DNA of 64,000 bases, taken from positions 33,626,017 to 33,690,016 of the forward strand of contig NC_052518.1 of NCBI RefSeq assembly GCF_014356525.2, read 5' to 3'. Source of the DNA: Nilaparvata lugens. Lineage: Eukaryota; Arthropoda; Insecta; Hemiptera; Delphacidae. The notes under the pieces were generated by a model. It saw only the letters and a list, made by a program, of their open reading frames with translations, did no database searches and was not told the DNA's origin. The position numbers were made by a program, and so were the translations under genes. Shown here piece after piece: positions 1 to 12,739 of this stretch. The first letter of the stretch is position 1, and every line of letters starts with the position of its first letter.

Positions 1-1110
1 CACACATAAATTCCATGCCTAATAGCAACTCTTGTCCAAGTCATTCCATTATAGATGCCGCTAGTGGAACTGTGATTTGTTCTATAGTTACATTAGTTGT
101 CAGCTTCCCATTTCATGGGGTAGATCGACCATCAGCTAATATTGCGTGGTGATGAGTTGGTACCTTCCTTATCATCCCTATTTTTTGGAGAACTTCATAA
201 AGCTCATTACTCATATAATTAGCTTCAGCGCCAGTATCTAGCAACGCCCGACACTTTTTACCACCGATTGTCACAGTAATGAATAGTCTGTTGTCCCTTG
301 ATGACTCTTCAATCACAGGAATCCTGTGTGCTGTTCGCATCACTGCTGTCTTATTTGGAGTTTTATTCTCCTTCTGCATATCACAGACACATTTCAGTGC
401 TCTCTTTCCGCGCCTTTTACATGGTGGGATATCGGGACAGTGTGATCTCCAGTGCCCCGTTCTCTTGTATTGCCCACACATGGGTTCAGACTCACTAAGA
501 GATGGTCTGTTACTAGTAGGGGTTATAACTGTCTCAACCTTGAGCCTTGTAATCTTTTTCGTGTCCTCAGTCATGTGAACTCTCGAATTCTGTCTATTCT
601 GTTTCTCCTCTGCTTTGATTTGTTCATACTCCCTCGCGAATTTTTCCAATTCGTTGATACTATGAACATCTGATTGCCGAATATATAATTTGTACCATGG
701 GAGGAGATTCTTATACACTCTCTGTAATTTATTCTCGTCTGTAAACCTCCTCAACGCCTCATGAGTGTCAGTACATCTTCGAGAAATTCGTCAAACAATT
801 CACCTTCCCTTTGCTTCCTTGCCTGAATTAGATTCTCGAGGTCTTCCTCATAGGTAAGTGGGTAGTAGCGTGATTTGAAATCTGTCACAAAATTGTCCCA
901 TGATTTCCACTGGTCACGACGATTACGCATCCATAGAGTAGTTTTACCAACTAGTAACTCAGGTAGTGCGACTAGTAGTTGGTTGCCAGTGAGCCCATAG
1001 GCTTGTTGTAGCTCGTCTAGCCTTTCTAAGAAGCTGGGAGCATCTGACTGGCCATCGAATGACAGTCTCCATTCTTACTTTGTCACATACCACGCCTGTG
1101 TCCATGAGTG
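1..1110 (-). pseudogene. Ty3/gypsy-type gag-protease relic, truncated by window edge
   Basis: Read on the minus strand, ~1110 down to 754 gives a retrotransposon capsid-like (gag) region with an FLERLDELQQAYG segment and a GELFDEFLEDVLTLMRR segment. The frame that begins near 754 continues it, with a short knuckle-like CGQYKRTGHWRSHC stretch. After that comes a retropepsin signature, LLDTGAEANYM, near position 220, where the catalytic triad is D-T-G. The protease frame hits a stop at ~113 and continues in another frame to position 1 (LLLGMEF). At least two frameshifts (near 760 and 113) and an in-frame stop make it non-functional. RT, RNase H and integrase would lie beyond the left edge. The family assignment to Ty3/gypsy-like gag-pro is from motif recognition; the subfamily is not resolved. 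Confidence 0.75.
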
Positions 1111-1440
1111 GAGTTTGTGTAAATGTTGGTTCTGAACTCAGCTTGGGCACCTGTTGCTGAGTGGTTCTTACTTCGTTGCCTTGTGCCCCAAGTGCGGGCG
1201 CCAATCTATCACGTACACCTTGAGTAGCTTCAGAGGTGGGTGATTGATACCCAGGTGTTGCTCCTGGATGACTTACCTCAGTCGTAATGTGGGCGGGGAA
1301 AGGAGGCAAGTCGAAGTTCCTCTTCTTTCTTCTTTGTGCCTCAGCTGGCATGGACAGCACCTCCTGGTGCTTCTGACGGCGTGAAGGTCGCTCTCTTCTC
1401 TGATGACACCACTTTGATGTAATTTTGTATTGGCCTTATG

Positions 1441-1950
1441 GCCTCGGTTCTGCTCCAGTATAGTAGGAAGAGGAAGGATAGACAGGAGGGACGGCAGCCA
1501 ACGGGCTGCTGTGCCCGGAGAGGATAGAAGGATAGGGACGGCAGCCAATGGGCCGTTGTGCCCTGGGAGGATGGAAGGATAGGGACGGCAGCCAATGGGC
1601 CGCTGTGCCCTGGGAAGAATAGAAGGTTAGGGATGGCAGCCGACGGGCCGCTGTGCCCTGGGGAGATGGAAGGATAGGGATGGCAGCCAACAGGCCACTG
1701 TGCCCTGGGAGGGTGAGAGGATAGGGACGGCAGCCAATGGGCCGCTGTGCCCTGGGAGGATGAAAGGTTAGGGATGGCAGCCGACAGGCCGCTGTGCCCT
1801 GGGAGGATGGAAGGTTAGGGACGGCAGCCAATGGGCCACTGTGCCCTGGGAGGGTGAGAGGATAGGGATGGCGGCCAACGGGCTGCTGTGCCCTAGGAGG
1901 ATGGTAGATTAGGGACGGCAGCCAACAGGCCGCTGTGCCCTGGGAGGACC
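1441..1950. repeat. 47-48 bp minisatellite, about 10 copies
   Basis: A unit that begins GGGAYGGCAGCCAAYGGGCC and continues through a TGTGCCCTGGGAGG segment repeats every 47-48 bp from about 1488 to 1948. Units differ by a few substitutions. It is much more GC-rich than its surroundings and lies just upstream of the minus-strand gag relic. Proline/leucine-rich open frames across it are a by-product of the repeat and not genes. Confidence 0.9.
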
Positions 1951-3178
<1,228 letters not shown>

Positions 3179-3179
3179 G

Positions 3180-3420
3180 ACAAGTAGTTTTATAAATGGC
3201 AGTCTCACAGGAACAAGTTCCCACAGAGACAAGTTGAGTCTCACAGAGACAAGGTGAGTCTCACAGAGACAAGGTGAGTCTCACAGAGACAAGGTCTGTT
3301 TCACTGGAACAAGTAGTGTCAGTGGAACAAGAAGAGGGGTAGAGTCCCATTCGAACAAGTGTAGTGTCACAGAGACAAGGTCAGTCTCACAGGAACAAGG
3401 TTGGTGTGGTGTGTTGCCTA
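3180..3420 (-). repeat. Degenerate 16-20 bp minisatellite (ACTTGTCTCTGTGAGAC type)
   Basis: On the minus strand, units such as CTTGTCTCTGTGAGACT and CTTGTTCCAGTGGAAC follow one another irregularly. The same cluster recurs at 10,300-10,590 and 33,961-34,247. It marks one end of the dispersed repeat. Confidence 0.8.
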
Positions 3421-5454
3421 CACATGAAGATGAAGGCATTCCATTTGCTCTAATGAATTGGATGTCATCTGTTTTTTGATATATATACATATATATTATG
3501 GTGACATGAATAGAATAGAATGACTGCCTTTATTTTTCTTAGAAAGCGTCTGTTTTTTAATACATATACATATATATTATGGTGACATGAATAGAATAGA
3601 ATGACTGTCTTTATTTTTCTTAGAAAGCGAAGTTAGGGCGCAGTCGACCCTCTCTTACACTCAACTCTCTATCAAGTATTATAACAATACGAAAAAAATA
3701 AATACAAATAATATAATTAAAAACAAACAATAGTTAAGTTATCTACTTATTTAAAATAATAACAAATTTAAATTATTGAAAAGAAAGAGAAAAAATGACA
3801 TTGAAAATAATACATAACAATGCTGAATGATAGTATTTTCTGATACTTCATCACTTTAGTAAAAAATAAGATACTACAGAATACAATACAGTAGGCCTAC
3901 ATAGCAACTGAAGTGTTTGCTATACATTTCATTTCCTACTTATTATCACTATGTAAATCTCGAAGTGGATAAGTAAATTACATTATGATTTATTTAAATA
4001 GTAAAATAGAATCTTCCTTCAATCAACAAACAACTTCACAAACAACGCTCCTTCAATCCACGTGACATACATATATAAATATATAATTTACATATGTTAA
4101 TAATGTGGTGACATCATTTGAAGCCAGCTTTAAACGTTTCTCCTATGGAGAAAAAATGATGAATTTAGTAGACTGTTTAGTGGATCCTAGACATTCAGAT
4201 TCAAATCTATACATAACAATTGATTCCCCTTTTCATCCAGGATATTTGTGGTTTCTTAAAATTTCGATTTATTGACCGAGCGAAATGAGTTCTAAGATTC
4301 AAGTCGACGGCTTTGCATTTCTCTTTATGTTTATATGTTCCGCAATTACGGCGAAACGCAGCAATAGATTACCATGAAATTTGACAGGTATATTTCTTTT
4401 TAAATTGTGCCTCGACGTATATACAAGGTTTTTTGAAAATTTTGCATTTTAAGGTTAATACAATAGGTAAAGTCTCCTTCGAACGCCAATATTACAGTAA
4501 AAATCAGAATAGAATCATCCATAATAATTCAGCTGTTGAGTGGATTTTTAATTGCATGCAATAACGCATGCAATTAATATATCAATGTAACTTAGTAAAA
4601 AATCAGCTGTCGTGTTGACTATTCATTGCATGCAATGACGCATGCAATTAATAACGGAAAGAAAACATAGTATTTTCTCTCGACCTTTATCTGCTTTCAA
4701 CTCGGTCTGACCTGTTGCCAGTAAGTTGAAGGAGATTAGATTTTGATGTTAGCATATTTTTGATACACTAACCCCAACAGCCATTAGCCGTTTTCACACC
4801 GACATCTTGCCGACACAACATACAAACAGGATTTACTCTTATGGACAGTATGAGACGAGGCTGTGTTTTATAACTGCGCGAGGTCTACTGTTCATAGAAC
4901 TACTAGTTCAGGATTAAAATGTTGTTTTACCAAAATCATCAAATATTTAATAATTCGATACAATGATACATGTACAAATGTGAAGCTGACTTGCACCGAG
5001 GTAGAATCAATTTAATCTTAAATAATTTGAAATATATTTCAAGTTGTTAGGCTTCATTAATTCATTGAACACCTATTTTATCATTATGTGTTATCAGAAC
5101 CTATTAGAAATAATTATGTAGATTGCCTTTAATGAATAAATTGAGTTTCATGTAAATGTATTATTTCTACCAAACTCCAAAATAACTATTTCAATGTGAC
5201 TTTTAATTGTTCAGTCAATATAAAATAATTTTGATTCTGCAGTAACTTATACATAAGTGATATCAATGTAAGAAAGAACAGATTATATACTTCTAGATGA
5301 ATGTAACAATATTGGAAAGATGTTATCCAACGGTATTTGAATACACCCCTGACTGTTACTGTATGGGAGTACCACCAGTAATTTATAAGTTTTCAATTCG
5401 TCAAAAGAGTGGTTATAGATAAAATAGTGTACTCAACGGTTATAATCTTCTCCT

Positions 5455-5655
5455 ATCTATATTTTTTCTTCTTATTATTGTTCATCTTCTTCCTCTTCTT
5501 CCTTATTCTTCTGTCTCCTTTTTCTATTATCTTCTTCTTCTTCTCGCTTGTTCTTCTTCTCCTCCTGTCATCTTCTTCTTCTTCTTCTCTTCTTCTTCTT
5601 CTTCTTCTTCTTCTTCTTCTTCTTCTTCTTCTTCTTCTTTTTCTTCTTCCTCTAG
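5455..5655. repeat. (TTC)n-rich microsatellite
   Basis: Imperfect TTC/CTT repeats, purest at 5574-5648. The open frames here (Leu/Ser-rich on plus, Arg-rich on minus) are repeat artefacts. The counterpart in the other arm (25,063-25,215) is shorter, showing slippage since duplication. Confidence 0.92.
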
Positions 5656-6075
5656 CTTTGTCCGGCAAGGACTGATTTGTTTTTGTATTATGGAGTCCCT
5701 TTTGTATAAGGTACCAAGAACAATAACAGAGATATTTCCAGGGCTCTAGAGAATAATAATACTAATCCCCTCTGTCCTTTTGCTAAGTTGAAACGTGTAG
5801 CAACGTGAGTTGAAATGTATAAGTTGACCTAAATTTTTGAAGGCTGATCTTCGAATTGATAAAATTATAGAAACATGATCACAAGCAAATCCCTAAGAAT
5901 ATAATGGAGATGGAGACTATTCCTTTTAACAGAATCATGTTTCCTCATCATTATCACCATCCTCAAATTATACGAGTCGATCCATCCGGCGTATTCACGC
6001 ATGATGTGTGCAGAAAATCTCACTCACACTGACTGTACAACTGTGAGATTAACTATTCCAAGTCAAGGACTCTAA

Positions 6076-7225
6076 TTTAAATTGAAAGTTTTATATAATC
6101 TAATTGAAAGTTCAATATAAAATGTATTGATAATTGTTCATTCAGTTTCATGCATGAATATGAATAGATCATGGATGTAAATCATTTCATGTGATTGAAA
6201 CGTAGTTCCCTCAGCCAATGCTTCAGCACCTTTTTTTAGTATGGTACCCACAAAATGTCCCAGTAATGTTATGATTAAAGAGTAGTTTCCACCGGGGACA
6301 GGAGGATATACAAATCTCCTGTAATATCTGGGAACATGGATATATCCCCCCCCAAAATATTTGTTTGTACTTGAGTAAAAATCATGAAAATCATAGGTTT
6401 GAAGACTATAACTTTGAAACTATTTTTTGAAACAATTGAATGACTAATAAAATTATATTTCCATTCTATTTGTTATATGAACTGAAATATCATAGGCCTA
6501 TGATATATTATTTTCTATGAAAAAATGAATAATAATAAGCCCACTGAACATGAAGGAACTTCATTATTAGGATGTAGATTTTCTAGTAGAAATTGCTTGA
6601 AATCATACCAAATTGAGGGTATTTTTCTAAAATTTTCCGGGGGAGGCCCCTCGGACCCCTTCTCGTGAGAGGTAAAGAATTTTCTTGTTATTTGAAGGTA
6701 TTTTCATTTTCACTCTCTTATGTTATAATATTTTAAAAATCAGTAGAAAAACATTTCAAATATATGACTTTATGGGTAATGAAATTGTTCAGAATTCAAA
6801 GATGAACCCCAATTTGACACTGGTTTTTGATAAAATCGAAACAATAGCAAGTTAATAGCTTAATCCCGAACTTAAACCTGCCTCCTAGCAGGTCTAAGTT
6901 GGAGTCTAAAATCATCATTTTTGCTCCCGAGATTATCACATTTTAGCCTGATCCCGATCTCAGCAATCCACCGAGATTATCTTTTAAACCCGAGTTGATC
7001 TACGCTTGAACTCAGCAATCCACCGAGATTAATTTTTAGCCTAGACTGGAACTCAGCAAACCGATTTTTAGACTGCAGGTTTTTCCCTGCGATAATTGCC
7101 GGTCGGCCAACTTTTGCGCTCGAGCGTGGTTAATCCCGAACTCAGCAAACCGATCTTTGATCTGCGGCGCAAAAACCGGTTTTTAGCCGAGCGCAAGAGA
7201 TAATCCCGATCTCAGCAATCGCCCC
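6076..7225. mobile_element. 1.15-kb segment present only in the left arm, flanked by TAA
   Basis: The right arm at ~24,640-24,650 has the uninterrupted site (reverse complement AAGGACTCTAAGACTCTCTG). The left arm has the same flanks separated by 1,150 bp, with TAA on both sides (6073-6075 and 7226-7228), as expected for an insertion with a 3-bp target duplication. Its right-hand 400 bp repeats AATCCCGATCTCAGCAATC-type motifs at least five times, and the terminal bases read outward as GGGGCGATTGCTGAGATCGG. No transposase is present and no matching inverted terminus was found at the 6076 end. It may be a truncated PIF/Harbinger-type MITE, or the difference may be a deletion in the other arm. 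Confidence 0.5.
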
Positions 7226-7663
7226 TAAGACTCTCTGTTGTGAGGCCGGGTGATATAATTATTCTCGAGTGACGTTTTCATGTGAAAATTTAGATTTTTC
7301 TCCCCTCACAGGTTTTTACCTTGAGCATTATTGTTCTAAAAAAATTGTGTATCATCTTGTTTTTATATGTATGTAAATAATGTGTGTGTATGTTGAACAA
7401 TAAAAAATTTGAATAATCAAGATTGATATCCAGTTCTTCAAACTGAAAATAGATGCAGACGTGGATAACAAACAAATTAAACATACAGTACTCCTCATAT
7501 ATGCAATTTCACATAGCCTACCCGAGACGTCAGTCTGCAGATTGTTGTTATGGAATGCAGAAAACTTCTTTCACCAACCTTAGACAATAAATGCTGTTTC
7601 AAAAGATTGAAAAGATAGCATGCCGCTTCCAAAATCTATGGATATGGTTTATGTAATATATAT

Positions 7664-7694
<31 letters not shown>

Positions 7695-7696
7695 CT
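7664..7696. repeat. Short (AT)n tract
   Basis: Alternating AT with one break. It corresponds to the longer tract at 23,324-23,382 in the right arm. Confidence 0.9.
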
Positions 7697-7799
7697 GTGA
7701 GTGTAGCGTAAGGGACACACTATTATTCCTCACCCACCATATAGCATATAATATATCGAACTCTGTCACTCCCACTCAACCACATCACTCTCTTACACA

Positions 7800-7833
7800 T
7801 ACCCTTTCCTTCGGGCTCACTCTCTCTCACTCA

Positions 7834-7903
<70 letters not shown>
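7800..7903. repeat. (CT)n microsatellite
   Basis: A CT run, purest at 7840-7903. The right arm has only a remnant (GAGAGAGAGAG near 23,188), so this tract expanded in one copy or collapsed in the other. Confidence 0.92.
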
Positions 7904-7908
<5 letters not shown>

Positions 7909-8838
7909 GATAATGAATTAAAACGCAGATTTCTGTCTTTGACACTAATATCATGCTTTAGTTGGATCAATAATGTTTCAATTGCCATCTAAATCTAGGT
8001 GAACTATTTGTAACACATAAACTAATAATTAAAACCACCCTAAATAAACCTTGATTGGTCTCAACCGATATGGTTTACAGTAACTTTAAGGACATGACAA
8101 TAATTGTGGGTTGGAAACGTAATTTTGAATATGTATTATAATAGAATATAATCCCATTTTTCTGGTGCTCCAAACTCGTTATTTAACAATAAACCTACAG
8201 TTTCAGAGCCATCACTGATAAATATGTCACTTAGTATAAATACAGAAGAACAAAAATCATAAACCTTATTCCGGGACACTTTCTCATTAATTCTTAATTC
8301 TCGTATAGCCTATGTGTGTGATAAACGAAATTTGAATTTGAAATCACAACATTTTTTGAAAAACATACAGTTTTGAATTACGTGCTTATTCTACGGAAAT
8401 TGAAACCCCTTTCTTAGCTGGCGCCTAGGAATAAGAAATATATTGACCGATAAATACAAACAATTTGGATGTAGATTAGGCGAATAGGCCTTGTCTAAAG
8501 GATTCAGCTTATAGTCTGTTATACAATAAATGAGCAATTCAATTCATAACATCTTAGTAGTCATCTTATGAATAGTGTAATCATTCATCAAATCAGTCTT
8601 ATCAAGTCATAATTATCATCACCCAGTACAATTGAATAAATTAAGTCATACATTGAAAAAAGACATAAACTATTTATAAACTCACAGCACTGAATATCAC
8701 ATTTTCAACAATTTGAAAATTAATTTACGGAACAATAAGCATTTTCATTCAGAATTACATTTAGTGCGTTTTTTAATTTATTCAGAGGCAAGTTTCTTCT
8801 AATATAAGATAAAGGCAGATTATTGAACATGGAGTACA

Positions 8839-9600
8839 CTAGATAGGAATAAATTTCAAGCTCTTACTCGATCTGACATTAGGAGTTACAATACTCTAGT
8901 AGTCCAGATAACAGTAGACCTCACTGAACATCCTTTGCAATGTGGTAACGAGAATATTCAGCCATCTACTAGAAATGCTATCTACTAGGAATAAAGTCAT
9001 TGTAATAATATCAGGGCTTTTTTAAAATGTTTGCCAATGGTCCCACTAAGAAATCTGATCAGGCTGGTTGGAGACTTCCAATCAACCATACATTACATTA
9101 CATTACATTACATTACATTACATTACCAGGGCTACCAGACATTGTTTTGCAGTAGTCGTACTATATCATAATGGAAAAAGTAGAACTTTGATATGAAAGT
9201 AATGAACTCACTCCGCTACAAATAAAATCTATTGGTGAGCTAATCTAAATGTTGCACTACTTCAATCCTGTAAAAATGAATACCGGTATAATACTTATTC
9301 TGAATTGATGGAATCCCAAGTCCCATTGCGCTTATGATAATTTTAAATGTTACTTTATTAACTCAGTAAGTTCAGAAAGTTATTGCTCAGTTGAATCAGA
9401 GCTACGATTAAAAAGATGATTTGGGAATTATCAAGTGGCACTTTTTGTTTTTCACTGGGATTTTCATTTTGTAACATGTAGAGACGCTTGTAGAACAACA
9501 ATCTGTTAAATTTTTTATGGGAAAGATTTCATGAGGAAAATGAAGTTTTTCATTGACATTATCATCCGTATCTCGGAACGCCATGATAAATCTTGGCATC
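8839..9600. other. AT-rich intergenic sequence with (CATTA)n
   Basis: No gene is seen. A pentanucleotide run (CATTA/ATTAC, about 8 units) lies at 9088-9127. Short open frames show no recognisable domain. Confidence 0.6.
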
Positions 9601-9602
9601 TA

Positions 9603-9766
9603 AAGCTGCGTTTACACCAAAGTTATTAACAAAATGTTAATAACTTAATCCTCACAGATTATTATAGATTAAACGGCACATGAAAAACACATATGTTCAT
9701 CATGTGTATGATAAGTTATGTTCAATCTAATAGAATTCATAGAATCTATTTGTGTTGACGCAGCTT
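9603..9766. mobile_element. 164-bp MITE with AAGCTGCGT termini and TA target duplication
   Basis: The sequence begins AAGCTGCGTTTACACCAAAG and ends TTGTGTTGACGCAGCTT, giving ~16-bp imperfect terminal inverted repeats. TA dinucleotides flank both ends (9601-9602 and 9767-9768), as for Tc1/mariner-type elements. The interior is AT-rich and non-coding. It lies in the spacer between the large inverted arms. Confidence 0.75.
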
Positions 9767-10050
9767 TACTCTGTGACTGTCTGGAGTTAATATTATATCA
9801 ATTTGGATTTACAATTCGAGACCGCAGCTCGGAAAAAGAAGAGATGATTAGCTCATAATATCGGGGACCGAGCTTCGCTCAGGAGTACAAAAGCATAAAC
9901 AATTCATTACAAAAGAAGGAATTATAATGAAAAACTATTTTGGCCATGTGGTTTTTAAGAAGCGGTGATGAATAGGTCAGTGGTAGGCTATTTGGCTTTT
10001 ATATATTCCATTTCATATTCATATTGATTATTCTTTCGGGTTGAAGGTTA
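9767..10050. other. AT-rich intergenic sequence
   Basis: No gene, repeat or regulatory signal that I can support. Confidence 0.5.
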
Positions 10051-10590
10051 TATGTATACGTATTAGATATATTGGAATAGTTATCTTGGAGTTTGGTAGA
10101 AATATATTACATTTGCATAGAACTCAATTTATTTATTTATTTATTTAAGTTATCTTCTATCTAATTCTAATAGGTTACCAACCCATCCCTATCTTATATG
10201 ATAAACCTTCAATCATAATCATATACCTGCATGATTAAAAAACAGCAGACATTCAATTTACTAGAACAAATAATGGAGTGCCTTCAAGTTCAGATGTAGG
10301 CAACACGCCTAACTTCTTCCTACATTCGCTACCTTGTCTCTATGACACTGACCTTGCTTCTGTGAAACACCTTGTTCCAGTGGGAACTTGCTTCTGTGAG
10401 ACTGCCATTTATAGCGCTACTACTTTGGACGGAGACCTTGTCTCTATGAAACTGCTTGTCTCTGTGGGAACTTGTTCCTGTGAGACTGCCATTTATAGAA
10501 ATACTTGCTCCTGTGAAACTTGTCTCTGTGACACTAATATCGTTCAAAAACACTACTTGTCTCTGTGAGAACTTGTCTCTGTGAAACATC
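10051..10590 (+). repeat. Third, internally deleted copy of the dispersed repeat
   Basis: 10,070-10,180 resembles the right arm near 25,484-25,580 (TTGGAGTTTGGTAGAAATA, then TTCTAATAGGTT). From ~10,235 the sequence instead resembles 33,890-34,240, the ACAGATGACATCCAATTTATT-like stretch followed by the TTGTCTCTGTGA cluster. The last ~100 bp (10,481-10,583) closely match 34,141-34,237. The intervening ~8 kb of the right arm is missing, so this is a deleted family member in the same orientation as the right arm. Confidence 0.65.
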
Positions 10591-11530
10591 CCCATGGAGA
10601 CCACCTTGCTAGTTTCGGTTGCTCTCAATTTGATTACCCCTGATCGGTCGACCCACACATAGCAAAGTTTTTTTTGTGTACTGACTTTCCTTGCCACCGC
10701 AAACAATTTACGACGTCCTGGAGATAATGATTGATCTATGAATATTGGGCTTTTGTCTCCAGGAAACCCAATATTTTGCGCCGCCAAATTATGCTTCTCC
10801 TTGCGCTTTTTTGAAAGTTCATCTGCATCCTTCCTCCGCACAAATTTTACAATAATACCCGCCAAATGCTGGTTACCAAATATTTTCAAGCGATGCGCAA
10901 CGCTGATTGCATCAGCACTGAAGTTCAATTCCAGCTCCTTACACACGTCCAAGACCAACCCCTCCACGTTCTCACCCCGAGACTCGGGAATACCGAAATC
11001 TCAAGCATGTTTCGCCGTGAGTATTGCTCCTGGTCATTGACACGAGCATCCAAGTCAATTACCTTATTTTTCAAGAGTTCATTTTCCGTTCGCAGTTGTT
11101 GAATGACTTCATTTTGTGTTCTAATAAGATCGTCCTGTGTAAGCAAAACATTGCCAAACTCAGTTAACTTATCCTTACACTCCCTCACAGATGCCGAAAG
11201 TTCATTGTAAATCCTGTCTTGACCAGCCAGTATGTCATCCTTGAACTTCGCGAGAATTTTATTCAAAGAATCAACAGTCAGTTCAGAAACAGACAAACTA
11301 TTCATCACATTATCAGTCACCCTAACTGGAGTTGAAAAATCGCTTGCACGAGCTAAACGAAAATCCTTCTCGCAACCCACACATGACCAAGGTTTTTTAC
11401 TCAGCAACTCAATCTCAGTAGCTGTTAAATCCACACACTTTCCGTGAAAAAGAGTAGCGCATCTATTACACTCTATTTTATCCTTCTCCACCCTAACTAC
11501 TGTTTGCTGGCACTTCCCACACACCGACAT
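10591..11530 (-). pseudogene. Non-LTR retrotransposon (LINE) ORF1, frameshifted
   Basis: The minus-strand start codon at 11,530-11,528 opens a frame with an N-terminal PHD/RING-like zinc motif (C-x2-C, then CNRCATLFHGKC and CVGCEKD). A coiled coil follows (about residues 70-170), and then the YSRRNMLEI motif typical of LINE ORF1 RNA-binding proteins. Near 10,990 the frame is lost. The same protein continues in another frame: VAHRLKI, IIVKFVRRKDADEL, RRKLFAVARKV and CYVWVDRSGVIKLR are the usual C-terminal ORF1 landmarks. Around 10,600 it runs into the TTGTCTCTGTGA cluster. No ORF2 follows. ORF1 proteins of this type coat LINE RNA. This copy is dead because of the frameshift and missing ORF2. 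Confidence 0.82.
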
Positions 11531-12739
11531 TGTGATAATATATACTTTTAAGATCCCACAAATGGGTATATAATTGAAATTCCTGTATTTACACACAATA
11601 AACCGTTGTTTTCGAAATCACTTTATGGTTATGCAGCACAGTCAGAAGGCTCCTATCTCACTTTCACTGTTTCATCCATATTTCTAATCGAAACGATAAG
11701 AAGCGACTGTTTCGTTCGGCTGCCGCCAGACTGATCTATCGTAAAAGGCAATGTTCCTTTGGATGGGGGGGGGGTTTATGAGGTTACTCAAAAGAAGGTC
11801 CACCCCCAAGACTCAGGAAGGGTGTTTTCAGGCTATTTCAAAGGAAAAATTCAGAGAAATGTTGAAAAATATTTTGATCTTTTATTTTTTTGTCTTAAGA
11901 GGTCGGATTCTATTATACTCTGAAAATTGAATTGGAATAGTTTATAATAGGCTATCTTATTTGTATTTCATTCATCCAAATAAAATAAGTATCTTATTGC
12001 AAAATACTTTATTCAATTACTAGAAGCATAAACTGATTCCGTTTCATAAACCATTTTGTAAACACGTTCACATCAAATCAGAATCAGCTGACTTCAAGGT
12101 TATTTTACAGCCCTAGGGCCATAAAACTTTTACTGGCCTGGTCAGAGAACAATCATTTTCCTCCACCTACTGTCTAAAGTACTTACTTTACTCCCTGAAA
12201 CATAATACTAAAATGTCACTTTTTCGCTCTCGGTAGTAAAAAACAGAAAAACTCCCTAGGGAGGAAAAGTGACCCCATTTAAATAACATGGGAAGCATCT
12301 CTATCTTAAAACTTACATTGTAATAGGTTAGAAGGTCTAAGCTCAGATGAGAAATCATAATAGAGGTGTCTGTCATTGAGTCAACTGAATTCAATACCAC
12401 ACCAGAAATTTGATCAGCTCATGAAATATTTATGTTTGTATGATATTATATTCTTAATATTAGTAGACAATAAAAATTTATACAATTTTAAAAATATTTT
12501 ATTCTATTCAAAATACCACCCAACAAATATTTTTGATCTGCAATTCAAATCTGAACCGCATGATCTGGAGTCAGCCATTTTTGGTAGACGCCCAGCTGAT
12601 ATAATTGTTACAACTTTTGCTGATAGATAGTGCAATTGGCAGTGTCAATCAGACAACCAGTTTTTAGGTTTCATATTTTAGGTTATGTTGTTAGGAAACA
12701 TTGTCACCAATACATAAGTTATTAAAATGATATTATTTG
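11531..12739. other. Intergenic sequence, no gene recognised
   Basis: A GGGGGGGG run lies near 11,766. A short hairpin-prone stretch with CTCCCTAGGGAGG is near 12,252. Open frames of 60-84 codons show no domain or codon-use signal. Confidence 0.5.

Noticed and set aside
1273..1831. Frames with MAAVPILPSS repeats
   Set aside because: Translation of the 47-bp minisatellite.
3180..3420. CRISPR array from the TTGTCTCTGTGA units
   Set aside because: Units are contiguous and degenerate with no constant repeat/spacer pattern.
5409..5675. Leu/Ser-rich and Arg-rich frames over the TTC tract (and mirror frames near 25,000)
   Set aside because: Microsatellite artefacts.
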